Source: Myxococcales bacterium
GTDB lineage: Bacteria > Myxococcota_A > Polyangia > Polyangiales > Polyangiaceae
DNA length: 64,000 nucleotides
Direction of reading: 5' to 3'
Assembly: GCA_016720545.1 (NCBI GenBank)
Contig: JADKKK010000002.1
Location: 682,001-746,000, forward strand
Shown: piece by piece, positions 9,306 to 18,568 of the stretch
How positions within the stretch are numbered: the stretch's first letter is position 1
Layout of the letters: every line of letters starts with the position of its first letter
Notes under the pieces: model-generated
The model's input: the letters and a program-made list of their open reading frames with translations, nothing else
Database searches by the model: none
What the model was told of the DNA's origin: nothing
Position numbers and translations under genes: made by a program

Positions 9306-9332
9306 CGCAGCAAGAGGAGGCGGCTCACGCGG

Positions 9333-9653
9333 TCACGGTAGCACCGTAGGACCGCGGGTGTCGTCGAGCGCGTCGTCGGGCGGCCCCAGCCCAAGCGCCG
9401 CGCGGAGGGCTACGAGCGCGGCGAGGGCCCCCTGACCGACGGCCTCCGGGCCGGACGAGAGGCCGAGAGGACGCACCTCGGAGGCCGGGCCCGGCGCGAC
9501 CGTACAGCCCGCCCCACGCAGGTAGCGCGCCTCGATCTCGCGCGCGAGCGAGCCGTCGTCCGGGACGGTCACCCGGGCGGCGGCCAGCCGCTCTTGCCCC
9601 GCGGTCCCGACCTCGGGGAGGGTCATCTGACGCACGTAAGATCTTGAATTCAT
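9333..9653 (-). CDS. Small E1-like protein carrying the MoeB/ThiF N-terminal arginine segment
   Basis: A 106-residue protein whose first 28 residues (SYVRQMTLPEVG, then GQERLAAARV) match the RYxRQ..LPEvG..GQ..L..ARV segment that normally opens MoeB/ThiF/HesA-type E1 enzymes. In MoeB the arginine of this segment reaches into the partner subunit's ATP site. The nucleotide-binding core that should follow is degenerate and short (PDDGSLAREIEARYLRGAG). The tail GQGALAALVALRAALG resembles the C-terminal helix of E1 enzymes. The adjacent ThiF-like protein lacks exactly this N-terminal segment. Its ATG overlaps the stop of that gene (ATGA). I infer that it works as a partner or pseudo-subunit of the ThiF-like enzyme. 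A decayed E1 remnant is the alternative. Confidence 0.7.
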   Translation of the reverse strand: MNSRSYVRQMTLPEVGTAGQERLAAARVTVPDDGSLAREIEARYLRGAGCTVAPGPASEVRPLGLSSGPEAVGQGALAALVALRAALGLGPPDDALDDTRGPTVLP

Positions 9654-10390
9654 GAGGCATACCTGGAGGCGACCAACGGCGGCGCCACCGCGCCCTCACC
9701 GCAGAGCTCGCACCCGGCGCGCGACGCGACGCGGGTGGTGCGGCGCGTGAGGCGCTTTCCGTCGAAGGAGACGAGCGTCCCCGCGGCGGAGCCCGGCCTG
9801 CCCGCCCCATCCGGGCCCGCCAGGTCGGGCGCGACGAGGCGCAGCGCCAGGTCGGCCATGAGCGCCCCCACGACCCCACACACGGGCCCCATCACGCCCG
9901 CGTCCGCGCAGCTGGGCGCGGGACCGGGCGGCAGATCCTCGAACACGCAGCGGTAGCACGGGCGGCCGACGGCGCCGACAGCGAGGGCCGTGCCGAGCCA
10001 ACGCAGCGCGGCTCCATGGACGACGGGCTTGCGCGCGAGGGCGCACGCGTCGGCGACCAGGAACTTCGTGGCGAAGTTGTCGGCGCCCTCGACCACCACG
10101 TCGACGCCGTCGAGGAGCTCAGCGGCGACGCTGGGCAGAAACCGCGTCGCGTGCCCTCGCACGGAGAGCGCCGGGTACCGCGTGGAGAGGGCCGCGACGG
10201 CCGTGGCGACCTTGTCGCGGCCCACGTCCGCGGGGCCGAAGAGGATCTGGCGGTGCAGGTTCGACACGTCGATCTCGTCGTCGTCGGCGAGCCACAAGGT
10301 GCCCACGCCGGCCTCGGCGAGCGCCCACGCCGCGGGGCACCCGAGCCCGCCCACCCCAACGACCAGCACGCGAAGCGACGACAGAGACAT
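9650..10390 (-). CDS. ThiF/MoeB/HesA-family adenylating (E1-like) enzyme, N-terminally short
   Basis: A 246-residue enzyme expected to adenylate the C-terminus of a ubiquitin-like sulfur carrier (ThiS/MoaD type) or a similar substrate. It has the Rossmann motif VLVVGVGGLGCPAA near residues 8-21, the E1 signature DDDEIDVSNLHRQILFG, an ADNFATKFL segment, and two CxxC pairs (CYRC, CELC) expected to bind zinc, plus SCADAGVMGPVCG. The usual opening helix with RYxRQ..LPEvG is missing: translation begins directly at MSLSSLRVLVVG, and nothing like it lies upstream in frame. That segment is instead encoded by the overlapping downstream gene. No sulfur carrier, JAB peptidase or rhodanese gene is next to it, so its substrate cannot be named. 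Confidence 0.85.
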   Translation of the reverse strand: MSLSSLRVLVVGVGGLGCPAAWALAEAGVGTLWLADDDEIDVSNLHRQILFGPADVGRDKVATAVAALSTRYPALSVRGHATRFLPSVAAELLDGVDVVVEGADNFATKFLVADACALARKPVVHGAALRWLGTALAVGAVGRPCYRCVFEDLPPGPAPSCADAGVMGPVCGVVGALMADLALRLVAPDLAGPDGAGRPGSAAGTLVSFDGKRLTRRTTRVASRAGCELCGEGAVAPPLVASRYAS

Positions 10391-10492
10391 GGCGCCGCAT
10401 GGGTAGCCGGGGCCGCCACGAGGAGCAAGCCCACGCGCTCTGCGCCGCACGCGTGGGCACCACAGCCAGCGAATCGGTGTACCCTCGGCCCG

Positions 10493-11494
10493 ATGCTCGG
10501 CTCCGACGAAGCCCACGCGCTCCACGAGGCGCACCCCGCGATCGACCTCCACGCCGACACGCTCATGTGGTGCCGATGGCTGGGCTACGACCTGCACAAG
10601 ATGCACGAGCCGCCGCTCTACAAGGCAGCGCTCGGCGGCCACGTCGACGTGCCGCGGATGGTCGAGGGCGGGATGGGCGCGCAGTTCTTCGGGCTGGTCT
10701 CGCTCCCCATCGCCGAGCGACCGCGGGGGATGGCGCGCGTCATCGACGAGCAGATCGACGCCCTCGAGCTCGCGCTCGCGCGGAACCCCTCCAGGCTCCG
10801 CTTGGTCCGCAAGGCCCGCGAGGTCGAGGCGTGCCGAGCGGAAGGCCTCGTCTCGGCGCTGCTCGGGATCGAGGGGGCCCACGCGCTCGAGGGCGACGTG
10901 TCGCGCATCGACGGGTTCGCCCGGCGCGGGGTGCGTTACCTCGGGCTGCTCCATTTCAGCTCGAACGAGGCCGGGTTCCCCGCCTATGGGCGCGGTCGGC
11001 GCGATCACGAGGGGCTCACCAAGTTCGGCGTCGAGCTCGTCGAGCGCTGCGAAGACAACGGCGTGCTCGTCGATCTGTCGCACATCAACAAGCGCGGCTT
11101 CCTCGACGCATGCCGCCTCGCGCGGAGGCCGCCGATCGTGAGCCACACCGGCGTGCTCGGGGCCTTCGAGCACTGGCGCAACATCGACGACGAGCAGCTG
11201 CGAGCGGTCGCCGACAAGGGCGGCTGCGTCGGCGTGATCTTCTGCCCGAAATTCCTCGGGGGCGACGGGCTGGAGCCCGTGGTGAAGCACATGAAGCACA
11301 TCATCGACGTGGTCGGCGAAGACGCGGTCGCCCTTGGGAGCGACTGGGACGGGTTCATCGTGCCGACCCAGCCGCTCCGGGATCCGCGCGGGCTGCCCTT
11401 GCTCACCGACGCGCTGCTCGCGGCCGGCGTCTCGCGCGTCGCCGTTGGCAAGGTGTTGCGCGAGAACGTAATGCGCGTGCTTGCGGAGGCCTGA
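10493..11494 (+). CDS. Membrane dipeptidase (peptidase family M19)
   Basis: A 333-residue zinc dipeptidase of the renal-dipeptidase family, which hydrolyses dipeptides and often accepts D-residues at the C-terminal position. The metal-binding residues are visible: the HxD pair in IDLHADT, the bridging Glu in LLGIEGAHALEG, a His in IVSHTGVLG, and the Asp of LGSDWDGF. No signal peptide is seen, so it is probably cytoplasmic. Length and motif order fit the family. The ATG at 10493 places the first motif about 18 residues in. The gene is divergent from the ThiF-like operon, with about 100 bases between them, and stands apart from the following CorC-like gene. Confidence 0.93.
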   Translation: MLGSDEAHALHEAHPAIDLHADTLMWCRWLGYDLHKMHEPPLYKAALGGHVDVPRMVEGGMGAQFFGLVSLPIAERPRGMARVIDEQIDALELALARNPSRLRLVRKAREVEACRAEGLVSALLGIEGAHALEGDVSRIDGFARRGVRYLGLLHFSSNEAGFPAYGRGRRDHEGLTKFGVELVERCEDNGVLVDLSHINKRGFLDACRLARRPPIVSHTGVLGAFEHWRNIDDEQLRAVADKGGCVGVIFCPKFLGGDGLEPVVKHMKHIIDVVGEDAVALGSDWDGFIVPTQPLRDPRGLPLLTDALLAAGVSRVAVGKVLRENVMRVLAEA

Positions 11495-11609
11495 CGGACG
11501 CGGGCGCGCGACGCGCGAAGGCGTGCCGCCGTGCCGGCCTCGCCTTCCCCGCGGCGACCGGGTGGGTTAGGGTACGCGCGCGGCCTCGGTCGCTGGGGAG
11601 TGCTTCGCT

Positions 11610-12911
11610 TTGAATCCAGTGCCCGTCGGCCCGCTCGTCCTCGCCGCCACCATCGCCTGCGTCGGCTCTTCGTTCGCGGCCGCCGACGCCGCGCTGACGA
11701 CCATCCACGAGACGCGCATCGACGTCCTCGCGACGACGGAGGCGCGCTTCGCGCGCTACCGCGCCCAGCAGCACCGCGTTCTGGCGCGGTGGCTCGCGGG
11801 CCGCGTCAGCGCCGTCGGCCTCGCGGCGGTTCTCCTCGACGACACCCTCGAGAAATCGTTCGGTGTGGAGAACGCGGTCGTCCCCGCCCTCCTCACGGTG
11901 CTCCTCTACGGGGCGCTCGCGGCGGCGTTCAGCGCCGTCGCGCGCCAGCGCCCAGAGGCCACCGCCCGGCTCGCGCTCACGTGGCTCTTCCCCCTGGAGT
12001 GGGCGTTCGCCCCCATCGCCTGGCCGCTCTCGTGGCTCGACGCGTTCGTCTCGGCCCGCGTCACCGAAGAGCACGTCGTGGATCCGGCGTCTGCGGAGGC
12101 CGAGCTCGCGAACGCCGTCAACGTGGGCCAGGAGGCGGGCACCATCGCCGAGGAGCCCGCCGAGATGATCCGGAACGTGCTCGACTTCCAGGACCTCACG
12201 GCGAAAGACGTCATGGTGCCGAGGCGGCACATCTCGGCGATCGACATCGCGAGCCCGCTCACCGACGTGCTCGGCTTCGTCACGAAAGATCGCCACTCGC
12301 GCTACCCGGTCTATCGAGAGACGATCGACAATGTGCTCGGCCTCCTCTACGTCAAAGACCTCTTCGACGTGCTGAACGCCGGCACGCTCGCCGAGGTGAC
12401 GCTCGACTCGCTCGTGCGGCGACCCGTGCTCTTCGTGACCTCCTCGCAGCCGGCGCTCACGATCCTTCGCGAGATGCGCAGCCGACGCCTCCACCTCGCG
12501 GTGGTCTCGGACGAGTTCGGCGGCACCGCCGGCATGGTCACCCTCGAGGACATCATCGAGGAGATCGTGGGCGAGATCCGCGACGAGTACGACACCGAGG
12601 CGGAGGCCGCGCTCCACAAGCTCGCCGACGGCCGCTACGTCGCGAGCGCCGAGATCCCCCTGTCCGACCTCGAGGAGCAGCTCGGCTGCGTGCTGCCCAC
12701 CGAAGGCGCCTACGAGTCTCTGGGCGGGCTCATCATCCACCGCGCCGGCCGGGTGCCCGGCGTGGGCGAGGTGCTCGAGCTCGGCGGTTTGTCGCTCACG
12801 GTCGTCGAGGCCGACGCGACGCGCATCGTGAAGGTCGAGATCCACCTCCGCCCGCCGATCACCTTGAAGCCGCCGGTTGCCGCACCGAGCGAGGGAGACG
12901 CCTCCGAGTGA
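11610..12911 (+). CDS. CNNM/CBS-domain transporter-like protein (CorC/HlyC family)
   Basis: A 433-residue membrane protein: an N-terminal CNNM (DUF21) region with about four hydrophobic segments up to residue ~150, a paired CBS module from about 190 to 320 (VMVPRRHISAIDI, DRHSRYPVY, LGLLYVKDL, RRLHLAVVSDEFGG) and a C-terminal CorC_HlyC domain (YEIPLSDLEEQL-like segment, GGLIIHRAGRVPGVG). The family is linked to Mg/Co efflux or ion homeostasis, and the CBS pair usually binds adenine nucleotides. TTG at 11610 was chosen because GGGGAG lies at a good distance (11595-11600). The next gene overlaps its stop by four bases. Confidence 0.9.
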   Translation: MNPVPVGPLVLAATIACVGSSFAAADAALTTIHETRIDVLATTEARFARYRAQQHRVLARWLAGRVSAVGLAAVLLDDTLEKSFGVENAVVPALLTVLLYGALAAAFSAVARQRPEATARLALTWLFPLEWAFAPIAWPLSWLDAFVSARVTEEHVVDPASAEAELANAVNVGQEAGTIAEEPAEMIRNVLDFQDLTAKDVMVPRRHISAIDIASPLTDVLGFVTKDRHSRYPVYRETIDNVLGLLYVKDLFDVLNAGTLAEVTLDSLVRRPVLFVTSSQPALTILREMRSRRLHLAVVSDEFGGTAGMVTLEDIIEEIVGEIRDEYDTEAEAALHKLADGRYVASAEIPLSDLEEQLGCVLPTEGAYESLGGLIIHRAGRVPGVGEVLELGGLSLTVVEADATRIVKVEIHLRPPITLKPPVAAPSEGDASE

Positions 12912-13339
12912 GGCTGCTCGAGCGACCCGCGGAGCTCCGCACCGTCGCGGTGCTGCGGCGGGCGAGCCACGAGGTCGAGGGGGCGGCGGTGTATGCCCCC
13001 ACGCCCTTCGCGCTGAGGTCCATCCACGAAGCGGGGCCGGACACGCTGCGCGTCGTGTGGGTCGACGCGGACGACGCGACGAGCGCAGGGGGTGTGGCGA
13101 GCGCACTCGTCGAGGCCTCGGCCCTCCCCGCGGGCGCGCGCGTCGCGATCGTCGATCGCGCACGGCGGGCGCCAGGGCTCGTCGCGAGGCTCCGTTCGCC
13201 CCTCGAGGTCGCCGCCGAGGACGCGTGCGCAGCGCTGCTCGCGCGGGGCTACGTCGGCATCGAGCGCGGTCGCTGCCCGAACGGCGCGGGCGTGCTCGTC
13301 CTCGCGCGGGTGCCCATCGCGCGCGCGCCCTCCCCGTAA
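12908..13339 (+). CDS. Small hypothetical protein coupled to the CorC-like gene
   Basis: A 143-residue, Ala/Val/Arg-rich protein that starts at GTG inside the preceding stop (GTGA overlap), so it is almost certainly translated with the CNNM/CBS protein. Predicted alternating strands and helices (LRTVAVLRRASHEV, TLRVVWVDADDA, ARVAIVDRARRAPG, GVLVLARVPI) suggest a small alpha/beta fold. I do not recognise a family or active-site motif. No signal peptide or membrane segment is present. The next gene is on the opposite strand, leaving about 170 bases in which I see no gene. Confidence 0.65.
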   Translation: MRLLERPAELRTVAVLRRASHEVEGAAVYAPTPFALRSIHEAGPDTLRVVWVDADDATSAGGVASALVEASALPAGARVAIVDRARRAPGLVARLRSPLEVAAEDACAALLARGYVGIERGRCPNGAGVLVLARVPIARAPSP

Positions 13340-13510
13340 ACGCGTGAAGTTGAGCACAGTTCGCGGGGCGCGGAGCGGCTCATGGCACGAGCAGCACCTT
13401 CCCGCGCGCCTTGCGATCGTGCGTGCACGTAGTGGCGCTCGGCGTAGAAATGGCATCGCCCGACCTCGCGGGAGGCCGGGCTCGCCAAGCGACAGGCGCG
13501 GGCCGCGAGC

Positions 13511-14725
13511 CTACTTGCCTCCCGAGGAGACCTTCTTCAGCGCCGTGCTGAGCTTGTCGGCGCGCTGGACCATGCCGGGCTTCGCCTCGGTGACCACGTT
13601 CTCCTGGGGCTTCTCACCGTTGATGTCGCTGGCGACGCGCCCGAGCTGGCTCACGAGCTGCGCGATCTTGCCGGTGACCTCGCTGGGGAAGTTCTTGGTG
13701 ATCGACGCGGGCGCGATGTACAGCGCCGCGGGCTTGGAGAGATCGCCGCCCGAATACTTCGGGACCTCGACCTTCTGGCCTGCGGTCACGTCGATCGCCT
13801 TGAACTTGTCGGGCAGCGAGATGTTCGGCGGGGTGATGGCGAGCGGCGCGTCGAGGGGCGCCAGGATGCCGTAGTAGTTCTTCGCGGGGTCCTGGCGACC
13901 GAGGAGCACGACGAAGCCGAGGCTTGGCTTGTCGGCCTGCTGGAAGCCCTCGGTGATGGGCTTCTGCAGCGCGTTCAGCAGGTTGATGATGACGAGCTTG
14001 CGGTCGTTCAGCGACTGCACGGCGGTGATGAACTCGATGAGCCCCGACGTGGTGTCCGCGGAGAAGCCGCTGAAGCGGACGCCGGCGAGCTTCCCGCCGT
14101 CGAAGTCGACGTTCATGCCGCCGAGCTCGCCCGCGAGCTTGTCGGGGAACTTCTTGTCGGTGATGAGGGCCTTCTTGCCCTCCTCGAGCTTCTTGGCGAG
14201 CTTGTCGAGGGTGTCCTTCGACTTGTCGATGTCGCCCGCGAGGCTGAGGGCGTCGGCCTGCGCCTTCTTGCGACCCGAGCTCGCCTCCCCGCTCATGCCC
14301 GCGACGTACCCGACCAGGCCGAGGATGACCGCGAGGACGCCGCCGATCATGACGCCCTTCTTGGTGCCGCCCTTCGCGGCCTCCTGAACGGCGGCCTCGT
14401 CGACCTCGATGCGCTGAGGCTGCACCGGCTCCGGCGGCCGGGCCGCGTGGGCAGCCGCAGCGGCCGCAGCGGCTGCAGCCGCGATCGACGGATCGACGAA
14501 CCCGGGCGGCGGCGCGATGGGCGAGCCCGCGGCGGGCTTCGGCGCGGGCGCCGGGGCTGCGACTCCAGGCATGGCCGCGGGCGCGGGCACACTCGGCGGA
14601 GGGACGGCCCCCCCGGGGACCGGCACCGGGATCGCCCCAGGGGCGGCCGGTGGGGGGGTGGCTGCACCTGCGCTCTTGCCGAGTCGCGCCTTCAGGTCGA
14701 TCTTCGGCTTCTTGTCTTCGGCCAT
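13511..14725 (-). CDS. Single-pass membrane protein with Pro/Ala-rich cytoplasmic arm
   Basis: A 404-residue protein starting at an ATG with a good GGAGAA site. Residues ~20-100 are a Pro/Ala-rich, probably disordered arm, including a run of about ten alanines. One membrane helix follows (about 125-145, VMIGGVLAVILGLVGYVAG), then a coiled-coil-prone segment (AGDIDKSKDTLDKLAKKLEE). The remaining ~230 residues form an alpha/beta domain outside the membrane. The layout recalls PilO/GspM-like envelope proteins, but I see no diagnostic motif, so I leave it unnamed. It is divergent from the small lipoprotein gene at 14790, with a short shared regulatory region. Confidence 0.75.
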   Translation of the reverse strand: MAEDKKPKIDLKARLGKSAGAATPPPAAPGAIPVPVPGGAVPPPSVPAPAAMPGVAAPAPAPKPAAGSPIAPPPGFVDPSIAAAAAAAAAAAHAARPPEPVQPQRIEVDEAAVQEAAKGGTKKGVMIGGVLAVILGLVGYVAGMSGEASSGRKKAQADALSLAGDIDKSKDTLDKLAKKLEEGKKALITDKKFPDKLAGELGGMNVDFDGGKLAGVRFSGFSADTTSGLIEFITAVQSLNDRKLVIINLLNALQKPITEGFQQADKPSLGFVVLLGRQDPAKNYYGILAPLDAPLAITPPNISLPDKFKAIDVTAGQKVEVPKYSGGDLSKPAALYIAPASITKNFPSEVTGKIAQLVSQLGRVASDINGEKPQENVVTEAKPGMVQRADKLSTALKKVSSGGK

Positions 14726-14789
14726 GGTTCTCCGTGTGCGCCTTCGTTGACGCTTTCGCGCGCCAAACGTTAGTTTCCCGAACGGTTCC

Positions 14790-15338
14790 GTGTCAACGAA
14801 GCATCCTCCCGATCGCACGCTATCCATCTCACGACCGCCGCCGGCCCGTGCGCCGACCGCCGGCCACGCGCTCCGGCTCCGACGCCGGGGTGTCGCGGCC
14901 GCCGCCTTGACAGCGCTCGCCCTCGCGTGCTCTCGCGCGCCCGACAGAGGGCCCGACGACGCGGACCGCGCGCGGCTCGGCGCGCTCCTCGCCGCCGACG
15001 CGAAGGTCGACGCCTTCCTCGGCGAGGCCGATCGGCTCGACCGCGCGGGCCGGGGCGCCGAAGCGGCCTCGCTCGTCGAGGGCGACGCGGCGCGCGCAGT
15101 GACCGAGGCCCGCGGACTCCTCGGCCGCACGACGGTCGAGACCCCCTGGGGCCGCGCCCGCCGCGAAGACCTCGACAAGCTCCTTGTCGATCGAGCCGCC
15201 GCGATGCCGGGCTACGCGGCGGCGCTGCGCGGCGGCGGGCCGCAGGCGAAGGTCGACGCGCTCGTCGCGCAGGCCGCCCACGAGAAGCGCGCCCTCGCGA
15301 TCGCCGCTGCAGTGAGGGCGGCTCGCGCCTCGCCTTGA
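14790..15338 (+). CDS. Small helical lipoprotein, hypothetical
   Basis: A 182-residue protein with a long Arg-rich N-terminus followed by a hydrophobic stretch and the lipobox LALAC, suggesting a lipoprotein. The mature part is Ala/Asp/Arg-rich and helical (ADAKVDAFLGEADRLDRAGR, then LLVDRAAAMPGYAAAL). GTG 14790 is the only plausible in-frame start before the signal; the unusually long n-region leaves it uncertain. The recombinase gene follows on the same strand within 40-95 bases, depending on its start. I do not recognise a family. Confidence 0.55.
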   Translation: MSTKHPPDRTLSISRPPPARAPTAGHALRLRRRGVAAAALTALALACSRAPDRGPDDADRARLGALLAADAKVDAFLGEADRLDRAGRGAEAASLVEGDAARAVTEARGLLGRTTVETPWGRARREDLDKLLVDRAAAMPGYAAALRGGGPQAKVDALVAQAAHEKRALAIAAAVRAARASP

Positions 15339-15431
15339 AGGGTCCCGGTTCGGCGAGGCGCGCGTCGTCTACCGCGGTTGGGCGCGACCGGAAACGTGCC
15401 GCCGCCGGCCGCGGCCGCTACGCTTCCGCCC

Positions 15432-16343
<912 letters not shown>

Positions 16344-16408
16344 GCGCCGCGCGCACCGTCGCGAGAGCGCTCGGCCGAGCCACGAAACGACGCAGAGCGC
16401 GGCGACCG

Positions 16409-17227
16409 CTACGAGCGAGACAGCTCCACGAGCGCCGCGGTGAGCTCGCGGCAGAACCGGCGCGTCTCCATGAAGCGCGGCGAGGGCTGGAGGGTGGCCT
16501 CGTCCATGTAGAGCCGCCGCGCGAGCTCGACCTGCACGACGTGGACGCCACGCGCCGGAGCGCCGTAGTGGAGGGTCGTGAAGCCGCCCCGGTAGGGATC
16601 GTCGTGGGCGACGGTGAGCCCCGCGCTGCGTGCCTTCGCGTCCACGACGTCGATGTAGCGCGCGGCGGCGCTGGTCCGGCCGCGGGTCCCGGGGACCACG
16701 TCGGCCCGGAGCGCGCGGGCCCCGCGAGACGTGACGCCCACGCTCGGCATCGAGTGCGCGGCGACCACCACGGCGTGGCCGAATCGACGCACCTTGCCGG
16801 CGATGAGCCCCGCGAGGGCCTCGTGGTAAGGGCGATAGACGCGGGTCAGTCGGCGCTCGAGCTCGGCGCGCTCGAGGGGCGCCGCGAGGACCGGCTCGCC
16901 GGCGCCCGAGAGGCGCCAGATTACGCCGCGCGACGCTCGCAGCGGCCCCGGCACGCCTCGCACGGAGGCCCCGTCGACGTCGCCCTCGCCGCGGTTCAGA
17001 TCGACGACGTAGCGCGAGTGCTTGGCCGCGAGCAGCGTTGCCCCGACCGAGGGCGCGTCCGCGTAGAGCTCGTCGACGAGCAGATCGGCGTCCTGCGCGA
17101 CCGCGCGAGCCGGAGTCATTAACAGGCGGGAGGTCTCGGGGTCGACGTAGGTTCCCGCGTGTGGCACCTCGACGAGGACCGGCGAGTCGACCTCGGGCTC
17201 GAGGATGAGGAAGGGCGGCGGCGCCAT
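16409..17227 (-). CDS. N-formylglutamate amidohydrolase-family protein
   Basis: A 272-residue protein of the N-formylglutamate amidohydrolase family (HutG-like; the family hydrolyses N-formyl-L-glutamate in some histidine degradation routes). Visible family signatures are VEVPHAGTYV near the N-terminus, DADLLVDELYADAP, SRYVVDLNRGEGD, AVVVAAHSMPSVG, and a late GFTTLHYG stretch. It starts at ATG 17227 after a short gap from the L28 terminator. No other hut genes are in the window, so the true substrate may differ. It converges on xerD, with 65 bases between the stops. Confidence 0.87.
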   Translation of the reverse strand: MAPPPFLILEPEVDSPVLVEVPHAGTYVDPETSRLLMTPARAVAQDADLLVDELYADAPSVGATLLAAKHSRYVVDLNRGEGDVDGASVRGVPGPLRASRGVIWRLSGAGEPVLAAPLERAELERRLTRVYRPYHEALAGLIAGKVRRFGHAVVVAAHSMPSVGVTSRGARALRADVVPGTRGRTSAAARYIDVVDAKARSAGLTVAHDDPYRGGFTTLHYGAPARGVHVVQVELARRLYMDEATLQPSPRFMETRRFCRELTAALVELSRS

Positions 17228-17262
17228 CGGCTGAGCGTCTCACGGCCGCGCGGTGCCCCGAA

Positions 17263-17306
17263 CAAAACTCGAAACGCCGCGCCCCCAGCGGAGGCACGGC
17301 GCGGCG
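17263..17306 (-). terminator. Intrinsic terminator downstream of rpmB
   Basis: Read on the minus strand just after the L28 stop there is a perfect nine-base stem, CGCCGCGCC / GGCGCGGCG, around a 14-base loop. It is followed by TTTCGAGTTTTG. This is a good rho-independent terminator for a GC-rich genome and separates rpmB from the amidohydrolase gene at 17227. Confidence 0.65.
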
Positions 17307-17327
17307 GAACGGAGCGTGCGCGGACGC

Positions 17328-17552
17328 CTACAGCTTGACGTTGTAGCGCTTCGCGTACGCGAAGAGCCCGATCTTGTCGATCGTGCGGATGTCGCGGGTC
17401 GTCAGGTTGAGGGAGACGAACCGGTTCAGCTCGGGCACCCAGAGACGACGGGCCTGGACGTTGACGTGCTGCCAGCGCTTCGTCTTGATGTTGGAGTGGG
17501 AGACGTTCTGCGCGCTGAGCCTGCGCTTGCCGGTGATGTCGCTCTTCGCCAT
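17328..17552 (-). CDS. rpmB: 50S ribosomal protein L28 (cysteine-free form)
   Basis: A 74-residue basic protein matching bacterial L28: MAKSDITGKRRLSAQNVSHS, then KTKRWQHVNVQARRLW, with a LTTRDIRTIDKIG tail. The protein contains no cysteine. L28 proteins that bind zinc have Cys near the start (a CDVTGK-type N-terminus) and in the middle; here the N-terminal position is Ser-Asp. This is the zinc-independent form of the ribosomal protein. ATG 17552 gives the standard N-terminus. The gene is alone, followed by a terminator. Confidence 0.96.
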   Translation of the reverse strand: MAKSDITGKRRLSAQNVSHSNIKTKRWQHVNVQARRLWVPELNRFVSLNLTTRDIRTIDKIGLFAYAKRYNVKL

Positions 17553-17664
17553 GACTACCTCGGGAAAATAAAGCCTCGCGGTGGCCCGCGGGAGGCGCAA
17601 CCTGCTACTTCGGCCAGTGTCTGTCAAGCGAATCCGGCGGGCGACGTGATTGGCGCGTCGGCCG

Positions 17665-18450
17665 TCAGGCCGGACCGTCGGGCTCGGCGGCCTCGGGCTC
17701 GTCCCATGGCCCGAACACCTCGACCTCGACGCCGGGCGAGAAGTGAACGGCGCTCGGCGCGCGCTCGGTCCGCGGCAGCCCCGCCGCCACCATCAGATCG
17801 TCGTGCGTCGCGTGGAGCGTCGCCTCGTGGGCGGGGTACGCGAGGTGGTGGACCTGCCCCTTGCCCACGCGCCCTGGCTTCCCGTCGCCCCCGTTCGTGA
17901 CCGTGAAGAGGTAGTAGCGCTCGAGGAGAAAGTGCTCGAGCGTGCCGGCCTGCGAGGTGCCCAGCGCGGCACCGACCGAGTATTCGAACGTGGCCCGAAC
18001 GGGCGGCGAGGCCCCGCGGCGACGGGTCTCGTAGCGGACGCGATCGCCCTCCCTCGTCGTGCTCATGTCGGCATGAAAATAGGGCAGCCCCCACCCGAAG
18101 CGGGCCGCCTCGACCGCCAGCAGCGAGCTCGCCTCGAGAGAGAAGAAGAACACCCCCGGCTCGCCCCGCCGGTGGACGTAGGTCCGCAGGTTGGTCTCCA
18201 GGAAATCGAGGCCGATCGGGACGAAGGCGGGGCGAATGTGCTTCATCTCGAACGGCACGATGCCGACCCACGCCTCGCCACGCCAGAGGTCGAGGTCGAG
18301 GTCTGCAGGCACCAGCGGCCGCACGACCTCCGCGGGGAACGTGTAGTGGACGAAGAGCAGGTTCTCCCAGGTCTGGTGCCCCGCCGCGCGGCCTTCGGGG
18401 CGCCTGCACGGGCTCACGCGGTCCAGAGCGAGGCAGGAGGCATCGGACAT
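17665..18450 (-). CDS. DUF2071 (YqjF-like) protein
   Basis: A 261-residue protein with the DUF2071 pattern: WENLLFVHYTFPAEVVRPLVP near the N-terminus, LDLDLWRGEAWVGIVPFEM, NLRTYVHRRGEPGVFFFS, then YYLFTVTNGGDGKPGR and PAHEATLHATHDDLM. The family adopts an acetoacetate-decarboxylase-like fold, but its biochemical activity is unknown. No signal peptide. The ATG at 18450 is clear. It lies between rpmB on the same strand (112 bases away) and a divergent protease gene at 18569, and appears monocistronic. Confidence 0.88.
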   Translation of the reverse strand: MSDASCLALDRVSPCRRPEGRAAGHQTWENLLFVHYTFPAEVVRPLVPADLDLDLWRGEAWVGIVPFEMKHIRPAFVPIGLDFLETNLRTYVHRRGEPGVFFFSLEASSLLAVEAARFGWGLPYFHADMSTTREGDRVRYETRRRGASPPVRATFEYSVGAALGTSQAGTLEHFLLERYYLFTVTNGGDGKPGRVGKGQVHHLAYPAHEATLHATHDDLMVAAGLPRTERAPSAVHFSPGVEVEVFGPWDEPEAAEPDGPA

Positions 18451-18568
18451 CGCCGCAGTCTACGCGACTCACCGGCGGGCCGTCCGGGGAGAAACTTCAC
18501 ACCGCGACGCGCGTGGTGGGCGATTTCGCGGGCAGTTTCGCTATGCTGAGGCGAGGAGCTTGTCTTTG

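Noticed and set aside
9650..10390. Part of an antiphage ubiquitin-like (CBASS or Bil-type) operon
   Set aside because: No cyclase, E2, JAB protease or ubiquitin-like gene is adjacent; the neighbours are exported proteins.
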